Position numbers and translations under genes: made by a program
The notes under the pieces: model-generated
Database searches by the model: none
The model's input: only the letters and a program-made list of their open reading frames with translations
What the model was told of the DNA's origin: nothing
Assembly: GCF_000719705.1 (NCBI RefSeq)
Contig: NZ_JOHO01000036.1
Coordinates: 7,720 to 71,719 of the forward strand
DNA length: 64,000 bases
Source of the DNA: Streptomyces sp. NRRL S-350
GTDB lineage: Bacteria; Actinomycetota; Actinomycetes; Streptomycetales; Streptomycetaceae
Reading direction: 5' to 3'
In this document: piece after piece, positions 62,826 to 64,000 of the stretch
Numbering within the stretch: position 1 is the stretch's first letter
Layout: each line of letters begins with the position of its first letter

Positions 62826-63830
62826 GTGCCGGAGCGAAGAACCGGGGCCTCGGGCCGCGCCCGGCACGACGGCGCGAGCCCGGTCGCGCTGTACGAGGGC
62901 GACTGCACCGACGAGCTCTGCGAGGTGGTGAGCAGCCGGCTCTCCGCGCACCAGCTGACGGTGCGCACCCGCCTGCCGATCGCGGGCCGCTTCCGCGCCT
63001 TCCGCGAGGGGGACGTGGGGCTCTACGACCTCCGGTACGGCGCGGGCGTGCGGATCCGGACCGGCGAGCTGCCCGACTTCTACAGCATCATCCTCCCCTC
63101 CCCCGGCAGCCTGCAGGTCCGCGCCAACGGCCGGGAGCTGCCGGACGGGCCGTACATCGCCGGGCCGGGGGACCAGATCACCATGGACTGGGCCGACGGA
63201 GCCGTCAACGAGGCGCTCGTCCTCTCCCGCCGGGCGGTGGAGGAGGCCCTCGCCGCCCGCCTGGGCGACCTCCCGCGCGAACTGCCGCGCTTCCACCCCG
63301 CCCTCGACCCCGGGAACCCGGCCGTGCGGGCCTGGCTCGAACTGGCCGGACACTTCCGGACCTTCGCCGCCTCCGCGCTGGCCCTCCGGTCACCACTGGG
63401 CACGGGCCACTTCGAGAGGCTGCTGGTCGACGGCCTGCTGGACGCGCAGGCGCACTCGCTGACCAGGTCGACGGTCGACCGCGGCCCCGCACTGCTGCCG
63501 AGCGCCCTGCGGCGGGCGGTCGACTTCTGCGCCGAGCACGCCGACGAGGCCGTCTCCGTCGCCGACATCGCCCGGGCCGCCCGGGTCAGCCTGCGCACCC
63601 TGCGGGAGGGCTTCCGGCGCCACCTCGACACCACCCCGCTGGCCTACCTGCGGCGCGTCCGGCTCGACCGGGCCCACCACGATCTGCTCGCGATCGCCGA
63701 CGGCCGGGCGAGCGGCACGGTCACCGAGATCGCCTGCCGCTGGGGCTTCACCCATCTCGGCCGCTTCAGCGCGGACTACCGGCGGGCGTACGGGCGTTCG
63801 CCCTCGGAGGCCCTCGGGCGCGGCTGCTGA
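62826..63830 (+). CDS. AraC family transcriptional regulator
   Basis: A 334-residue AraC-type regulator. Residues about 25-190 form a cupin-like AraC-binding domain (EVVSSRLSAHQLTVRTRLPI; YSIILPSPGSLQVRANGREL). The C-terminal double helix-turn-helix is VSVADIARAARVSLRTLREG and LAYLRRVRLDRAHHDLLAIA, then VTEIACRWGFTHLGRFSADY. GTG 62826 has GGGAGGG upstream. Target unknown; the divergent ferredoxin-like gene is a candidate. Confidence 0.88.
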   Translation: MPERRTGASGRARHDGASPVALYEGDCTDELCEVVSSRLSAHQLTVRTRLPIAGRFRAFREGDVGLYDLRYGAGVRIRTGELPDFYSIILPSPGSLQVRANGRELPDGPYIAGPGDQITMDWADGAVNEALVLSRRAVEEALAARLGDLPRELPRFHPALDPGNPAVRAWLELAGHFRTFAASALALRSPLGTGHFERLLVDGLLDAQAHSLTRSTVDRGPALLPSALRRAVDFCAEHADEAVSVADIARAARVSLRTLREGFRRHLDTTPLAYLRRVRLDRAHHDLLAIADGRASGTVTEIACRWGFTHLGRFSADYRRAYGRSPSEALGRGC

Positions 63831-63922
63831 CGGGGCCCCGGCTGTCCGAAAACGCACGCCGGCGGGGTCCGGAAGTGGATAGGCACGCGGCCGCCGCTCG
63901 GCGAGGCTGGTCCCGAGCGGCG

Positions 63923-63957
63923 GCGGTGCGCCTCCCGCAGGGGAGGAGGCGCACCGC
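63923..63957. terminator. Hairpin terminator
   Basis: A perfect 13-bp stem, 63923-63935 paired with 63945-63957, with a 9-base loop, about 90 bases after the AraC gene. The remaining bases to 64000 hold no recognisable gene. Confidence 0.75.
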
Positions 63958-64000
63958 TCTCCCGCCGTGCCCGGTCGACCGGGTCGGCACCGGCCCCTCC

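Overview
The window is chromosomal DNA from a high-GC actinobacterium, most likely a Streptomycetaceae member (Streptomyces or Kitasatospora). Third codon positions are almost always G or C and GTG/TTG starts are frequent. The gene families are typical of that group: several HisKA_3/LuxR two-component systems, ABC-F proteins, a DUF6232 protein, the RppA tetrahydroxynaphthalene synthase with a partner P450, and a short RRHVDL-type leader peptide. I saw no rRNA or tRNA genes, CRISPR arrays, transposases or phage genes. About 57 protein genes fill the window with few gaps over 300 bases.

Layout. 0-2 kb: a DUF2332 protein and a TipA-like MerR regulator with a classic 19-bp-spacer promoter. 2.1-7.7 kb: an ABC exporter (FtsX-type permease plus ATPase) divergent from a histidine kinase/response regulator pair. 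7.8-9.1 kb: a leader peptide followed by a 2-oxoglutarate/Fe(II)-type oxygenase. 9.4-16.3 kb: a second MerR regulator, then a minus-strand acyl-CoA catabolic cassette (CoA transferase, acyl-CoA dehydrogenase, thiolase, FadJ-like multifunctional enzyme). 16.6-21.4 kb: a GNAT, a three-gene overlapping operon (membrane protein, kinase, regulator) and a Pr6Pr membrane protein. 21.4-26.6 kb: two ABC-F ATPases flanking a secreted trypsin-like protease. 26.7-35.9 kb: housekeeping and accessory enzymes (nitroreductase, GNAT, aldo/keto reductase, SGNH hydrolase, two unusual SDRs with a TetR regulator, a peptide deformylase/methyltransferase pair divergent from a winged-helix regulator, a VanZ-like protein). 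36.1-42.1 kb: a stand-alone divergent hydroxymethylbilane synthase, then a second ABC exporter/two-component module paralogous to the first. 42.2-45.3 kb: P450, RppA and Nudix in one operon. 45.4-54 kb: SHOCT protein, Tex, PPOX protein, aminoglycoside-phosphotransferase-like kinase, LysR/RidA, a DUF6232/RHIM-like amyloid-motif pair, a TetR regulator and a tyrosine phosphatase. 54-64 kb: pentapeptide-repeat protein, GNAT, DedA, SGNH hydrolase, HxlR/aminotransferase, YnfA, a Tat-exported phosphatase, a DnaJ-type zinc-finger peptide, a [2Fe-2S] protein and an AraC regulator.

How the parts work together. Several neighbouring sets look like functional units: the two divergent exporter/two-component modules (probably sensing and expelling cell-envelope-active compounds), the acyl-CoA cassette (activation by CoA transfer followed by a beta-oxidation round), the flaviolin/melanin-type operon, and regulator/target pairs with visible operators (MerR, TetR, winged-helix/deformylase, HxlR, LysR/RidA). 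The most unusual unit is the overlapping gene pair at 51648-52480: a two-helix membrane protein ends in, and its partner begins with, nearly the same short Gly/Asn/Gln-rich motif, the signature of amyloid-type signalling partners. A second theme is many short tandem repeats (6-29 bp). Several are in coding frame and give low-complexity tails to regulators and membrane proteins.
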